This document shows, one piece after another, positions 7,881 through 17,755 of a stretch of 39,516 nt of DNA (position 1 is the stretch's first letter; each line of letters opens with the position of its first letter). This DNA comes from an uncultured Gammaproteobacteria bacterium (GTDB taxonomy: Bacteria > Pseudomonadota > Gammaproteobacteria > Steroidobacterales > JABDMI01): contig CALHVH010000003.1 of assembly GCA_938039225.1 (NCBI GenBank), positions 1 through 39,516 of the forward strand, given 5' to 3'. The notes below the pieces were generated by a model. That model had not been told where the DNA came from, did no database searches, and saw only the letters and a program-made list of their open reading frames with translations. A program made the translations under genes and the position numbers.

Positions 7881-9368
7881 TTATAAATTTAGGCTTTTAA
7901 TGACGTTGGGCTTTAGTTTTTCTAGACGTTGAAATAAGGTTTCATCGTCAGGCTCTGATAGTTCTTCGTCATCAATGGTTGGCATGTTTTCATTACGAGT
8001 TAGCCAAATTAACAAATCGTGATAATCGCGAATATTCTCTACATATTTAACGGGCTCACTGCCGCGTGCTTTTCCAAAGCGCAAGGTTGAGTAATATTTT
8101 TTTTCTGAAAGTAAAGGTAGATATTCACGCACATCACTCCATAAATCAGCATTTTTCCCTGCACGTTGAGTTAATATCCTAGCATCCTCTAAATGCCCAA
8201 AGCCCACGTTATATCCAGCAAGCGCAAACCATAGGCGATCCGGAAACTGGATACGTTGCGGTATTTTTGCTTGCATTTTTAATAGGTAACGTGCACCTCC
8301 ATCAATGCTCTGTTGAGGATCTTTGCGGTCTGTTACATTCATTTCTGCAGCGGTGTTTTTTGTAAGCATCATTAAGCCTTTTACACCTGTAGGAGAAACC
8401 GCGTTTTTTCGCCAATGCGATTCTTGATATGAGACGGCAGCTAACAATTTCCAATCAATGCCATAGTCTATTCCAGCTTGTAAGAAAAAATTACGAAACT
8501 CTGGAAAGCGATTTTCGTAGTCTTTCTTGAAGTTAGTTACTTCAAAATAATCAAAACTGTTGATATAACCAAAGTGTAATTCTTTGAGTTGATCTAATTC
8601 ACCGCTGGATTCTAATGTGGTAAAAAAAGTATTAATCTCTTTTTGTAAGCTAGGAGAATGTTGAGGCATCGCCCAAGCTATTCTTTGTATTTCGCTGAGT
8701 TCAATCAGAGAGCTGAGTTTAGGGAAGTAACGTTGTGTTACGGCAAATTCATTTGAGTCAACAATGGTAAGTTCAATATCGCCATTTTTTACGCTTTGCA
8801 TAAGCTCAATGGTGCTGTCTGCATTTTGTGTATCCCATTCTAAATCCGGAAAATTTGCTTGCAATTGAATCAGGCGTTCGAGATGACTGCTATCGGCAAG
8901 AACTGCAATTTTAAAATCCGGTAAGTCGCTAAGGTCTTTAGGTTGTTTTTTATCGCGGCGTCCAATCAGTTGTTGAGTGACTTCTTGGTAATCTGGCCCA
9001 AAATCAACATCTAATTTTCGTGCCTCAGTAATACTTAAACCAGCAGCGGCTATATGAGCGCGACCATTTTCAATATCTTGTAAAGCTTGTGATACTGAGC
9101 TACTGTAAATGTTTAATTCAACGTCTAAGTACTCAGCAAATTTTTTTGCTAAATCATACTCAAAACCTGTGGCTTGCCCATTATTGAAAGTGTAGGTAGC
9201 CGGGTTTTCGCGCGTGACTACACGAATCTCTCCAGTGGCTAGAATTTCATCGATAGGGCTTATACTTGGCGAGCAAGTAGTCAAACTAGCGCTTAGGCCT
9301 ACAAAAAAGCTAACAATAGCGACTAGCTTGAAAGCCCGCCAATATTGATTTGTCTCAGCTTTCATCAA
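7881..9368 (-). CDS. mltF: membrane-bound lytic murein transglycosylase F
   Basis: 495 aa, the expected MltF length. Hydrophobic leader about 12-31 ending LTTC, possibly a lipobox with Cys32. A type-3 solute-binding-protein-like domain about 45-268 (TGEIRVVTRENPATYTF, GFEYDLAKKFAEYLDVEL), known in MltF to regulate activity. The SLT lysozyme-like domain about 298-450 carries catalytic E316 (SYQESHWR), then SPTGVKGLMMLT and AGYNVGFGHL. It cleaves peptidoglycan glycan strands to 1,6-anhydro products at the outer membrane. Starts ATG-ATG, so residue 1 or 2 may be the true start. Located near purL in the arrangement seen in E. coli, with DUF1820 inserted between. Confidence 0.94.
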   Translation of the reverse strand: MMKAETNQYWRAFKLVAIVSFFVGLSASLTTCSPSISPIDEILATGEIRVVTRENPATYTFNNGQATGFEYDLAKKFAEYLDVELNIYSSSVSQALQDIENGRAHIAAAGLSITEARKLDVDFGPDYQEVTQQLIGRRDKKQPKDLSDLPDFKIAVLADSSHLERLIQLQANFPDLEWDTQNADSTIELMQSVKNGDIELTIVDSNEFAVTQRYFPKLSSLIELSEIQRIAWAMPQHSPSLQKEINTFFTTLESSGELDQLKELHFGYINSFDYFEVTNFKKDYENRFPEFRNFFLQAGIDYGIDWKLLAAVSYQESHWRKNAVSPTGVKGLMMLTKNTAAEMNVTDRKDPQQSIDGGARYLLKMQAKIPQRIQFPDRLWFALAGYNVGFGHLEDARILTQRAGKNADLWSDVREYLPLLSEKKYYSTLRFGKARGSEPVKYVENIRDYHDLLIWLTRNENMPTIDDEELSEPDDETLFQRLEKLKPNVIKSLNL

Positions 9369-9455
9369 GCAGAATGTAGCACAAGCTGAGTCGCACTGCA
9401 GTGAACCACGTCATAAGGTAAAATGTGCTTCTTTTCAACCAGTATCCAAAGCATT

Positions 9456-9791
9456 ATGAACGCTAAAACTGAGTCATTATTTAAAGTGATTTTTATGAGC
9501 CAGGCCAAGGTTTATGAGATTTATGCGCGCGAGATTAGCGAAGGTGGATTGTTTGGTTTTCTTGAAGTTGAGCAGATGGTTTTTGGTGAAAACACCAGTT
9601 TAGTAGTTGATCCATCTGAAGAAAAACTCAAAACAGAATTTACCGGAGTGTTGCGTTCTTACATTCCGTTACACAATGTTATTCGTATTGACGAAGTTGA
9701 AAAACGTGGTGTGAGTAAAATTAGTAAAGCTGAAGGAGATAATGTAACGCGTTTTCCTTCTCCCATATATACCCCAACAAGTAATGGATAA
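9456..9791 (+). CDS. DUF1820 family conserved protein
   Basis: 111 aa from ATG 9456. The ORF opens upstream at 9423, but the family begins near here, with a short lead into FKVIFMSQAKVYEIYAREI. Conserved blocks: LFGFLEVEQMVFGE, LVVDPSEEKLKTEF, SYIPLHNVIRIDEVEKRG, SKI. Soluble and cytoplasmic by composition. The family is found in gammaproteobacteria and has no established function that I know of. Divergent from mltF across 87 bp and 63 bp upstream of purL, possibly cotranscribed with it. Confidence 0.85.
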   Translation: MNAKTESLFKVIFMSQAKVYEIYAREISEGGLFGFLEVEQMVFGENTSLVVDPSEEKLKTEFTGVLRSYIPLHNVIRIDEVEKRGVSKISKAEGDNVTRFPSPIYTPTSNG

Positions 9792-9854
9792 ATTGATACT
9801 GTAATTCATCCGTTAGCTCAAAATTATTTAAATAAATTTAACCCAAGGTTAAGC

Positions 9855-12800
9855 ATGATTACTTTACTTGGCACGTCAGCCTATTCTGATTTCCGCATTC
9901 AAAAATTACTTAAGCAATTACAAGTAATCAATCCAAGTATTCAAAGTGTGACTTCTCGTTTTGTACATTTGGCTGATACCAAAATAGATTTGGATTCGCA
10001 TGAATTAGAAACGCTAAGAGCATTATTGACTTATGGTGAATCTGAAGTTGCTGAGCTAGATGCTAATCTTTGGGTTTTCCCAAGAATTGGAAGTATTTCA
10101 CCTTGGGCAAGTAAGGCGACTGATATTGCAAAAAATACGAGCTTAGATAAAGTTAAGCGTCTTGAAAGAGGTATAGCATTTGAAATAAAGGCTAGCAAAG
10201 GACTTTCAAACGATGATTTAGCTGAGTTGGCACCTGTTTTACATGACCGCATGACAGAAACCGTATTTTTTGATCTGAACGAGTCTGTTAAGTTGTTTAG
10301 TACGGCTAAACCTCGTCAGTTACAAAACGTGGATATCTTAGAAGGTGGTCGTGAAAAACTGGTCGAAGCGAATACGAGTTTGGGCTTGGCATTATCAGAA
10401 GATGAAATTGATTATTTAGTTGAAAACTTTACTAAACTCAAACGTAATCCTAGTGATGCTGAGTTAATGATGTTTGCACAAGCCAACTCTGAGCATTGTA
10501 GACATAAAATATTTAATGCCGATTGGGTTGTAGATGGAGAAGAACAAGAAAAATCTTTGTTTTCCATGATTCGTAATACACATGCCCATCATCCCGATGG
10601 AGTTTTATCAGCTTATTCGGATAACGCGGCTGTAATTGAAGGCTATAACACTAAACGTTTTTACCCAACCGAAATGGCTGGCGATTATAAATGGCATCAA
10701 GAAGATGCACACATTATGATTAAAGTTGAAACGCATAATCATCCTACGGCAATTTCTCCTCATCCTGGAGCGGCTACAGGTAATGGTGGTGAAATCCGTG
10801 ATGAAGCCGCAACCGGTCTCGGTGCAAAAACCAAAGCTGGTTTAAGTGGGTTCTCAGTATCTAATTTACATATTCCTGAAGCACCAAAGCCTTGGGAAGA
10901 TGCTTTACAAAAACCAGATCGTATCGCTTCAGCATTGGACATTATGCTTGAGGGTCCAATTGGTGGTGCGGCATTTAATAATGAATTTGGCAGACCAAAT
11001 TTAACGGGTTATTTCAGAAGTTATGAACAAACTGCGCCAAAGCCAAATGGTGGTGAAATGCAGCGCGGTTATCACAAGCCAATAATGATTGCTGGTGGAA
11101 TGGGTAATATTAAAGCTGAGCATGCGGTGAAACCTGACGTGCATCCTGGACTTAAATTGGTGGTTCTTGGTGGACCTGCTATGTTGATTGGTCTTGGTGG
11201 TGGTGCTGCGTCGTCCATGGCCAGTGGTAGTTCTAATGAAGAGTTAGATTTTGCTTCAGTTCAACGTGGCAACCCTGAAATGCAACGTCGAGCACAAGAA
11301 GTGATTGATCGTTGTTGGCAAATGGGTGAGAACAGTCCCATTGCTTTGATTCATGACGTGGGGGCTGGAGGTATTTCTAATGCCTTACCAGAATTAATTG
11401 ATCATTCAGATCATGGTGGTGTTATCGAGCTGCGTAATGTTCTTAACGATGAGCCGGGTATGTCGCCAATGGAGATTTGGTGTAATGAAGCCCAAGAGCG
11501 TTTCGTGCTTTGTGTCGAGCCTAGCCGAATTGCAGAATTCGAGGCTATATGTAAACGTGAACGAGCCTTATATTGTGTGGTTGGCGATTTAACCGAAGAC
11601 AAGCAGTTAATTATTAACGACAAGCTTTTTGGAAATTCGCCAGTAGATATGCCTATGGAAGTGCTGTTAGGTAAAGCGCCAAAAATGACGCGAGTAGTTG
11701 AACATGCAAGCTATGAGCCACAAGAGTTTGACACCAGTGAGATTGATTTAAAAGATGCGGTTAGCCGAGTTTTGCGTAATCCAACCGTAGGTGATAAAAC
11801 CTTTCTAGTGACTATCGGCGACAGAGCCGTTATGGGTCATACGGCAAGAGATCAGATGGTTGGCCCGTGGCAAGTTCCGGTGGCTGATGTTGCAGTAACA
11901 AGCAGTGCCTTATCCGGCTTTAGCGGCGAAGCTATGGCAATGGGTGAGCGTACGCCTATTGCTAGTCTGAATGCTCCTGCCTCAGGCCGTATGGCCATTG
12001 GTGAAACATTATTAAATATGGCGGCAGCAGATATTGGCCCAATTGGAAATATTAAGCTGTCAGCAAACTGGATGGCGGCCTGTGGTTATCCAGGTGAAGA
12101 CGCGGCATTATTTGATACCGTTAAAGCGGTAGGCGAAGAACTATGCCCGGCATTAGGTGTTGCTATTCCAGTGGGTAAAGATTCTTTGTCTATGCGAACA
12201 AAGTGGGAACAAGCAGGAACAGAACATGAAGTGGTTGCACCGTTATCATTAATTGTCTCTGGTTTTGCTCCTGTTAAAGATGTTAGAAAAACCTTAACAC
12301 CAGAATTAGACCTGAGTGAAGAATCTGGTTTACTGCTCATTGATGTGGCTGAAGGTCGTGATCGTTTGGGGGCCTCAATTCTTACTCAAGTTTATAAGCA
12401 AACCGGTGATGTTACGCCTGATGTTGATAACCCGGCAATCTTAGCCAGTGTGTTTGCAGCTATTCAAAGTTTAATTGCACAAGATTTACTATTGGCCTAC
12501 CACGACCGGTCTGATGGTGGTTTACTAGCTACGCTTACTGAAATGGCTTTTGCTTCTCGTTGTGGCTTAGAGATATCTTTAGATTATTCAAACTCGGATG
12601 CAATCAGTGCTTTATTCACTGAAGAATTAGGAGCGGTTATTCAAGTACGCAATAGTGACTTAGACAAAGTACAAGCCGTATTTGCTGACTTAGATATTCT
12701 TGAATGCCTGAATGTTATAGGAGTTCCGGTTGCTGGAAATAGAGTTTCTATTGCTCGTAACAATAAAGTGATATTTAGTGATGAACGTTCAAGCTTACAT

Positions 12801-12869
12801 CGCTTATGGTCGGAAACCAGTTATCACATGCAAAGTTTACGAGACAACCCAGCCTGTGCACAGGAATAG
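9855..12869 (+). CDS. purL: phosphoribosylformylglycinamidine synthase, N-terminal and synthetase domains (purL interrupted by amber codon)
   Basis: 1004 codons, then TAG at 12867-12869. PurL makes FGAM from FGAR, ATP and glutamine in purine synthesis. This part holds the N-terminal PurS-like domain (about 1-150), the linker, and both halves of the ATP-grasp-unrelated AIRS-type synthetase domain: NSEHCRHK 211-218, ETHNHPTAISP 292-302, GGEIRDE, and the second-half PVGKDSLSM block. The sequence ends LRDNPACAQE, where full-length gammaproteobacterial PurL continues through a short linker into the glutaminase domain. The glutaminase part follows in the same reading frame (see next entry). Good Shine-Dalgarno AAGG 6 bases before ATG. 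No other defect is visible in the 3 kb. Confidence 0.93.
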   Translation: MITLLGTSAYSDFRIQKLLKQLQVINPSIQSVTSRFVHLADTKIDLDSHELETLRALLTYGESEVAELDANLWVFPRIGSISPWASKATDIAKNTSLDKVKRLERGIAFEIKASKGLSNDDLAELAPVLHDRMTETVFFDLNESVKLFSTAKPRQLQNVDILEGGREKLVEANTSLGLALSEDEIDYLVENFTKLKRNPSDAELMMFAQANSEHCRHKIFNADWVVDGEEQEKSLFSMIRNTHAHHPDGVLSAYSDNAAVIEGYNTKRFYPTEMAGDYKWHQEDAHIMIKVETHNHPTAISPHPGAATGNGGEIRDEAATGLGAKTKAGLSGFSVSNLHIPEAPKPWEDALQKPDRIASALDIMLEGPIGGAAFNNEFGRPNLTGYFRSYEQTAPKPNGGEMQRGYHKPIMIAGGMGNIKAEHAVKPDVHPGLKLVVLGGPAMLIGLGGGAASSMASGSSNEELDFASVQRGNPEMQRRAQEVIDRCWQMGENSPIALIHDVGAGGISNALPELIDHSDHGGVIELRNVLNDEPGMSPMEIWCNEAQERFVLCVEPSRIAEFEAICKRERALYCVVGDLTEDKQLIINDKLFGNSPVDMPMEVLLGKAPKMTRVVEHASYEPQEFDTSEIDLKDAVSRVLRNPTVGDKTFLVTIGDRAVMGHTARDQMVGPWQVPVADVAVTSSALSGFSGEAMAMGERTPIASLNAPASGRMAIGETLLNMAAADIGPIGNIKLSANWMAACGYPGEDAALFDTVKAVGEELCPALGVAIPVGKDSLSMRTKWEQAGTEHEVVAPLSLIVSGFAPVKDVRKTLTPELDLSEESGLLLIDVAEGRDRLGASILTQVYKQTGDVTPDVDNPAILASVFAAIQSLIAQDLLLAYHDRSDGGLLATLTEMAFASRCGLEISLDYSNSDAISALFTEELGAVIQVRNSDLDKVQAVFADLDILECLNVIGVPVAGNRVSIARNNKVIFSDERSSLHRLWSETSYHMQSLRDNPACAQE

Positions 12870-12881
12870 TATGATCGTTTA

Positions 12882-13748
12882 TTGGATGTGAATGACCCAG
12901 GTATACATCCAGTGATTTCGTTTGATGTTGCTGAAGATGTTTCTGCCCCTTACCTTAATTTGAATGCAAAACCTAAGTTAGCTATTTTGCGAGAACAAGG
13001 TGTGAATAGTCAGGTAGAAATGGCAGCCGCTTTTGATATCGCAGGCTTTAAAACCTACGATGTGCATATGACGGATATTTTACAAGGGCGCCATAAGTTA
13101 GCCGACTTTAAAGGCATGATTGCTTGTGGTGGTTTTTCTTATGGGGATGTTCTTGGTGCTGGCGAAGGTTGGGCGAAAACCATTCTTTTTAATAATCAGG
13201 CCAGAGATGAATTTGCCGAGTTCTTTACGCGCCAAGATACATTTTCTTTGGGTGTGTGTAATGGCTGTCAAATGATGTCTAACCTACGTGAGATTATTCC
13301 TGGTGCTGAGCTGTGGCCACGATTCTTAACTAATCGTTCTGAACAATACGAGGCACGCTACTCACAAGTAAGAGTGGAAAATACTAACTCAATTCTTTTA
13401 CAAGATATGCAGGGCTCAGTGATTCCAGTGGTTACTTCGCATGGTGAAGGTAGGGCAAGTTTTAAAGATGCCGCTCACTTAGACGAGGCTCAAAACCTTA
13501 TATCTCTACGTTATGTTGATAATAGCCATCAACTAAATGATGCTTATCCGCATAATCCAAACGGTTCACCGCAGGGAATTACTTCACTGACCACGGTAGA
13601 TGGTAGGGCAACGATTATGATGCCACACCCTGAACGTGTGTTTAGAACCATTCAGATGTCATCGGTGTCTAAACAACATGAACAAGAATGGGGTGAGTTC
13701 TCACCTTGGATGAGAATGTTTAGAAATGCAAGGACATGGATAGATTGA
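12882..13748 (+). CDS. purL: phosphoribosylformylglycinamidine synthase, glutaminase domain (purL second part, same frame)
   Basis: In frame with the preceding ORF: directly after TAG the codons read Y-D-R-L-L-D-V-N-D-P-G, continuous with PurL. The only early in-frame start codons are TTG 12882 (used here) and GTG 12888; the first in-frame ATG is about 45 codons later, inside the domain. The class I glutaminase is intact: nucleophile in GVCNGCQ (C126 counting from TTG), catalytic pair HPE (H249, E251), GGFSYGDVLGAGEGWAK. With the upstream part and the stop codon the total is about 1297 codons, matching about 1295 for E. coli PurL. Either a disabled gene, a sequencing error, or a split two-subunit enzyme like the PurL/PurQ of Gram-positives. 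An AGGA lies 16 bases before TTG, a poor spacing. Confidence 0.85.
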   Translation: MDVNDPGIHPVISFDVAEDVSAPYLNLNAKPKLAILREQGVNSQVEMAAAFDIAGFKTYDVHMTDILQGRHKLADFKGMIACGGFSYGDVLGAGEGWAKTILFNNQARDEFAEFFTRQDTFSLGVCNGCQMMSNLREIIPGAELWPRFLTNRSEQYEARYSQVRVENTNSILLQDMQGSVIPVVTSHGEGRASFKDAAHLDEAQNLISLRYVDNSHQLNDAYPHNPNGSPQGITSLTTVDGRATIMMPHPERVFRTIQMSSVSKQHEQEWGEFSPWMRMFRNARTWID

Positions 13749-13763
13749 TTATCGTCTCAGGTT

Positions 13764-14729
13764 TTATTTGAGTTCAAAACAATCTAAATCATTGGCAAAT
13801 GAAACCGGACCAGTGTAAGTTTTGTTAATTTCTTCAAGTGTCTGTACTTCCTTGCCCAAAGTGCGATTCATCCTATGCGAAATGATTAGGTTTTTAACAT
13901 TGCCAGCTTTGGCGTATTCCCCAATACGATCCGGCGCCATGTGAAGATTTCTTACAAAACCTGTAGCGCTTTGAGGGATAGCATTGTGAGCCACAAAATA
14001 GTCAGTGTTTTTTAATAGATTAATAAAGCTTTCATCACCTCTACCCATATCACCACTAAAGACAATCGATTTATTTCCAATATCGAGTCTCCAGGCTAAA
14101 GCAGGAATCGGCCCATGAGTTACTGGCGTAGCACTGATATTGATTTTATTATCCTTGGTTTTAAATGCAGACTGATAAACTATTGCGGAGACTTTATAAT
14201 CCGATTGTTTATCAGAATCCTCTAGATAATCACCTAAGTATTTATAGGCTCCAGACGTTTCATTAAATAATCGTTGAATGTATTCATCTGTTGCTGGCAT
14301 GGTTGAGTTGCCGTCTGGGCCAACTATAGGTAAATGGTTCGAACGCTGTATAAAGTATGACCCTTTGATAAATGCGGGTAAGTCAGCACTGTGATCTACA
14401 TGTAAATGCGTTAACAGAATAGTATCTATAGTAGAAAAGTCACCACCGGCTTGCTCAAAATTGTAGGCCGCTCCTGAACCGGCATCTACCAATATTCTTG
14501 ACTCGCCGTTTAGCCAAATGAGATAAGCCGAAGAGGCTCTTTTATCATTAATCTCTGGACCGCCAGAACCTAAAACTTGAAGCCAAGCTCCATCAGTTCC
14601 ACAGCTAATTGGCGTTTCTGGGTTTGCACGAGTCGTTTTTACAATGTCTTGTGATTCTGCCGCAGAGCAACTGCAAACCGAAACACTGAAAAGAAACATA
14701 GTTAATGTTACGAAAAGCGAATTTTTCAT
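13764..14729 (-). CDS. exported metallo-beta-lactamase-fold hydrolase
   Basis: 321 aa. N-terminal signal with VCSC near residue 21, a possible lipobox. MBL fold: LQVLGSGGPEINDKRASSAYLIW start strand, VDAGSGA, then the zinc motif THLHVDHSADL (107-117), a later ATPVTHGP, FSGDMGRG with the bridging Asp, and a C-terminal ISHRM His. The arrangement resembles the RNase Z/arylsulfatase-like branch of the superfamily, but export makes a tRNA role unlikely. The substrate is unknown. Convergent with purL (15 bp gap) and divergent from the M16 peptidase gene. Confidence 0.85.
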   Translation of the reverse strand: MKNSLFVTLTMFLFSVSVCSCSAAESQDIVKTTRANPETPISCGTDGAWLQVLGSGGPEINDKRASSAYLIWLNGESRILVDAGSGAAYNFEQAGGDFSTIDTILLTHLHVDHSADLPAFIKGSYFIQRSNHLPIVGPDGNSTMPATDEYIQRLFNETSGAYKYLGDYLEDSDKQSDYKVSAIVYQSAFKTKDNKINISATPVTHGPIPALAWRLDIGNKSIVFSGDMGRGDESFINLLKNTDYFVAHNAIPQSATGFVRNLHMAPDRIGEYAKAGNVKNLIISHRMNRTLGKEVQTLEEINKTYTGPVSFANDLDCFELK

Positions 14730-14854
14730 AATTGTCTAGCCTCATCTTTTAAGTCTCCATCATAACTAGATGCTTAGCAAAATACATTATCTTCTTCAAA
14801 ACTGCGTGTCTTTGGGCTAGACTTAGAAGAATCTTCAAGCGCTACGGGGCCAGT

Positions 14855-17692
14855 ATGAAAATCATTAGAGTTTTGCTTATATTCAGTTTTTTTATTTTAA
14901 TATCTTGTGTAGGGACTTCAAGCAGTTCATTTGAAACGAGTGAAAAAAGTGAGTTCTCAATTGAATATGAAAAATTCACTTTAGAGAACGGTTTGGAAGT
15001 GGTTTTACATGTTGATAAGTCTGATCCTATTGTGGCACTAACCACCGTAGTACATGCTGGTAGTAATCGAGAAAAACCTGGACGTACGGGTTTTGCACAT
15101 TTCTTTGAGCACATGGCATTTAATGATTCTGAAAATGTTCCTCGAGGTTGGAACCGAAAAGCGATTCCTGAGTGGGGTGGTACGCGGAATGGAGGCACCT
15201 GGAGTGATGGAACCATTTACTTTGAGCAAGTTCCCAAGGACGCTTTTGATAAAATTTTGTGGATTGATAGTGATCGAATGGGCTATATGATTAATACGGT
15301 TACAACTGAGGCCTTAGAGCGAGAAAAGCAAGTAGTAAAAAATGAAAAACGTCAACGGGTTGATAATGCTCCGTATGGATATACAGGCGAGATTATTCGT
15401 AAGAATCTTTATCCTCAAGGGCATCCTTACAGTTGGACGGTGATTGGAGCTTTACCGGATCTACAGGCGGCTACCTTGGAAGATGTTAAAGAGTTCTATG
15501 CCGATTTTTACGGTCCAAATAATGCTACTTTAGCTATTGCTGGCGATATCGATATAGAAGAAACTAAGAAGAAAGTCGAATTATGGTTCGGTGAAATTAA
15601 AAGAGGCAAAGAGGTCGCTAAACCAAACCCTATGCCGGTAAGGCTTGAGCAAACAAAATCATTATATTTTGAAGACAATTTTGCCAAGCTTCCCGAGTTG
15701 CGCTTAACCTTTCCTAGTGTTGAATCTTACCACCCAGATGAACAAGCATTAATCTTGCTGGGACAATTGCTTAGTAATAGTAAAAAAGCACCTTTATACC
15801 AAGAAATTGTAGAAACAAAAAAACTGGCGCCTAGTATCAGTTCATACAATAACAGCAGTGAAATAGCGGGTGAATTTGTTTTTAGGATTCGTGCTAATGC
15901 TGGAGTTGATTTGGATGAAGTACATCAAGCTTTGCAGACTGGTTTAAAAGACTTCGAAAAAAAGGGTGTTTCCTTAAGTGATTTAGAACGCATCAAGGCA
16001 GAGCAAGAAACTAATTTGTACGGCGGTTTTTCTACTATCTTAAGAAAATCCAATCAATTAGCATCAGATAACGAATTCAGTGGTGATCCTGCATATGCGG
16101 TGAAACAAGCAAAATTATTACAAGCCGTGTCTGCAGCGGACGTGATGCGTGTTTATGAAACTTACATCAAAAATAAGTATTCGGTGATAACAAGTTTTGT
16201 GCCAAAGGATCAAAAACAATTAGCCTTGGATGGTTCTGAACTTGCTACTGTTTGGATAGAAGAAGTAAAAGCTGGTGCAGCCAGTGAAGAAGTCAGTGCA
16301 GGTGATCTAGCGGTATATGAAAAAACTAAAACTAAGCATGATAGGTCAGAGCCAGAATTTGGTGAGTTGCCTTTACTAAAAACCCCAGCTATTTGGCAAG
16401 CAACTTTAGAAAACTCGGTTCCAGTTTTGGGAATTAAAAACACCGAGGTTCCGCTCATTGCTTTTGATATTACTATCAAAGGTGGCGCATGGCTGGATAA
16501 TATAAGTAAAAAAGGTACTTCAAATTTGCTTGCGGATTTACTCATGGAGGGAACCGCTAATAAAACGCCTGCCGAATTAGAAGAAGCTATTGGCTTATTA
16601 GGCTCAGGTATATCCATCAATACTGGTGCTGAAGAAATAGTTATTAATGCCACATCCTTAGCGAGGAACTTTGAAAAAACTGTGGCTTTGGTTCAAGAAA
16701 TTCTTTTACAGCCACGTTGGGATGAAGCTGAATACGAACGTTTAGTTTCAGCAATGAAAACGAGCTTAAAAGGACGTGAGGCAAATCCTAATGCGATAGC
16801 TGCTTTTACCTTTAATCGGTTAATTTATGGGGAAGTTCATCCTAATGGGTTGCCGGTTAGTGGTACTTTAAAAACCGTTTCTAATATCACTTTGGATGAC
16901 CTAAAAACGGCTTATATGAATTTGTCGCCAGCTAATGCTCGTATACATATAGTGGGTGACATCACTGAAAAACGTGCAATAAAAGCCTTAAATGCCCTAA
17001 GTTCAAAGTGGGAGGGTAAGGCTATTGCACTTCCAAAGTTTGAAATTCCACCTCAAACCAATGCTGGAACTGTCTTTTTTATTGATGTGCCAAATAGTAA
17101 GCAAAGTGTCTTACGAATAGGAAAACTGGCTCTTAATTCTTTAAATGCTGATGCTAATCGACTGGACTTCAGCAACGATAAATTAGGTGGGGGTAGTAGT
17201 GGCGATTTATTCCAGACCTTAAGAATTGAAAAGGGGTATACCTATGGTATGTATTCTGGCATAGCTCGTGGATTGGAGACTCAGGCGTTTACTGCACGTG
17301 GAAGTGTTAGAGCTAATGCTACCAAGGCTTCATTAGAGATTATTCGTGAAATGCTAGCGAACTATGCACAAAATTTTACTGAGAAAGATGTTGAAACAAC
17401 AAAGCAAAAATTGGTAAAAAGAAACACCAGTGCTTTTGAAAGTTTAAACGCTAAACTCGGAACTCTCAGGCAAATTAGTAAGTACGCTAAAGCTCTTAAC
17501 TATGTAGAACAAGATCAAAAAGAACTCGTTGCCATGAATTTAGCAGACTTCAAATCAACAGCCACTAAATACCTTGATGAGTCAGAGATGATCTATCTGA
17601 TTGTTGGTGATAAAGCCACCCAGTTTAACGAGGTTAAAGAGTTTGCTGGTGGTGAAGTGATTGAATTAGATATTTTTGGAAATCGCTTGTAA
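14855..17692 (+). CDS. M16 family zinc metallopeptidase, lipoprotein
   Basis: 945 aa, two tandem M16 units. The leader ends LISC with Cys18, giving a probable lipoprotein. The active first half carries the inverted zinc motif HFFEH (82-86), with the third ligand Glu near 164 in the EREKQVVKNEKRQR helix. The second half (about 500-940) lacks HxxEH, as usual for the inactive partner, and holds the substrate-binding GLETQAFTARGS-type region. Members degrade peptides in the periplasm or outer membrane. Followed 18 bp later by a strong bidirectional terminator. Substrate unknown. Confidence 0.92.
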   Translation: MKIIRVLLIFSFFILISCVGTSSSSFETSEKSEFSIEYEKFTLENGLEVVLHVDKSDPIVALTTVVHAGSNREKPGRTGFAHFFEHMAFNDSENVPRGWNRKAIPEWGGTRNGGTWSDGTIYFEQVPKDAFDKILWIDSDRMGYMINTVTTEALEREKQVVKNEKRQRVDNAPYGYTGEIIRKNLYPQGHPYSWTVIGALPDLQAATLEDVKEFYADFYGPNNATLAIAGDIDIEETKKKVELWFGEIKRGKEVAKPNPMPVRLEQTKSLYFEDNFAKLPELRLTFPSVESYHPDEQALILLGQLLSNSKKAPLYQEIVETKKLAPSISSYNNSSEIAGEFVFRIRANAGVDLDEVHQALQTGLKDFEKKGVSLSDLERIKAEQETNLYGGFSTILRKSNQLASDNEFSGDPAYAVKQAKLLQAVSAADVMRVYETYIKNKYSVITSFVPKDQKQLALDGSELATVWIEEVKAGAASEEVSAGDLAVYEKTKTKHDRSEPEFGELPLLKTPAIWQATLENSVPVLGIKNTEVPLIAFDITIKGGAWLDNISKKGTSNLLADLLMEGTANKTPAELEEAIGLLGSGISINTGAEEIVINATSLARNFEKTVALVQEILLQPRWDEAEYERLVSAMKTSLKGREANPNAIAAFTFNRLIYGEVHPNGLPVSGTLKTVSNITLDDLKTAYMNLSPANARIHIVGDITEKRAIKALNALSSKWEGKAIALPKFEIPPQTNAGTVFFIDVPNSKQSVLRIGKLALNSLNADANRLDFSNDKLGGGSSGDLFQTLRIEKGYTYGMYSGIARGLETQAFTARGSVRANATKASLEIIREMLANYAQNFTEKDVETTKQKLVKRNTSAFESLNAKLGTLRQISKYAKALNYVEQDQKELVAMNLADFKSTATKYLDESEMIYLIVGDKATQFNEVKEFAGGEVIELDIFGNRL

Positions 17693-17710
17693 GTGAAAGT
17701 AGAGTAAGCA

Positions 17711-17742
17711 AAAAAAAGCCGATGTTAACATCGGCTTTTTTT
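17711..17742. terminator. bidirectional Rho-independent terminator
   Basis: Near-perfect palindrome: A run, GCCGAT-GTTAAC-ATCGGC, T run. It sits between the convergent M16 peptidase stop (17692) and the ybiT stop (17756), so it can end transcripts from both sides. Confidence 0.92.
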
Positions 17743-17755
17743 AATCAGAATGATT

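Noticed and set aside
12867..12869. UAG recoding as an amino acid in this organism
   Set aside because: TAG ends other clearly complete genes here (GIY-YIG at 2801-2803, YeaQ at 29427-29429, Trp-rich protein at 30220-30222, secreted hydrolase at 31521-31523), so general reassignment is not supported.
14734..14822. Distant inverted repeat GTCTAGCC / GGCTAGAC in the MBL-M16 gap
   Set aside because: The arms are only 8 bp and 73 bp apart with no extension, so chance is likely.
14842..15216. Antisense ORFs inside the M16 peptidase gene (also 16210-16653)
   Set aside because: No recognisable protein, no ribosome site, and the opposite strand encodes a complete conserved peptidase.
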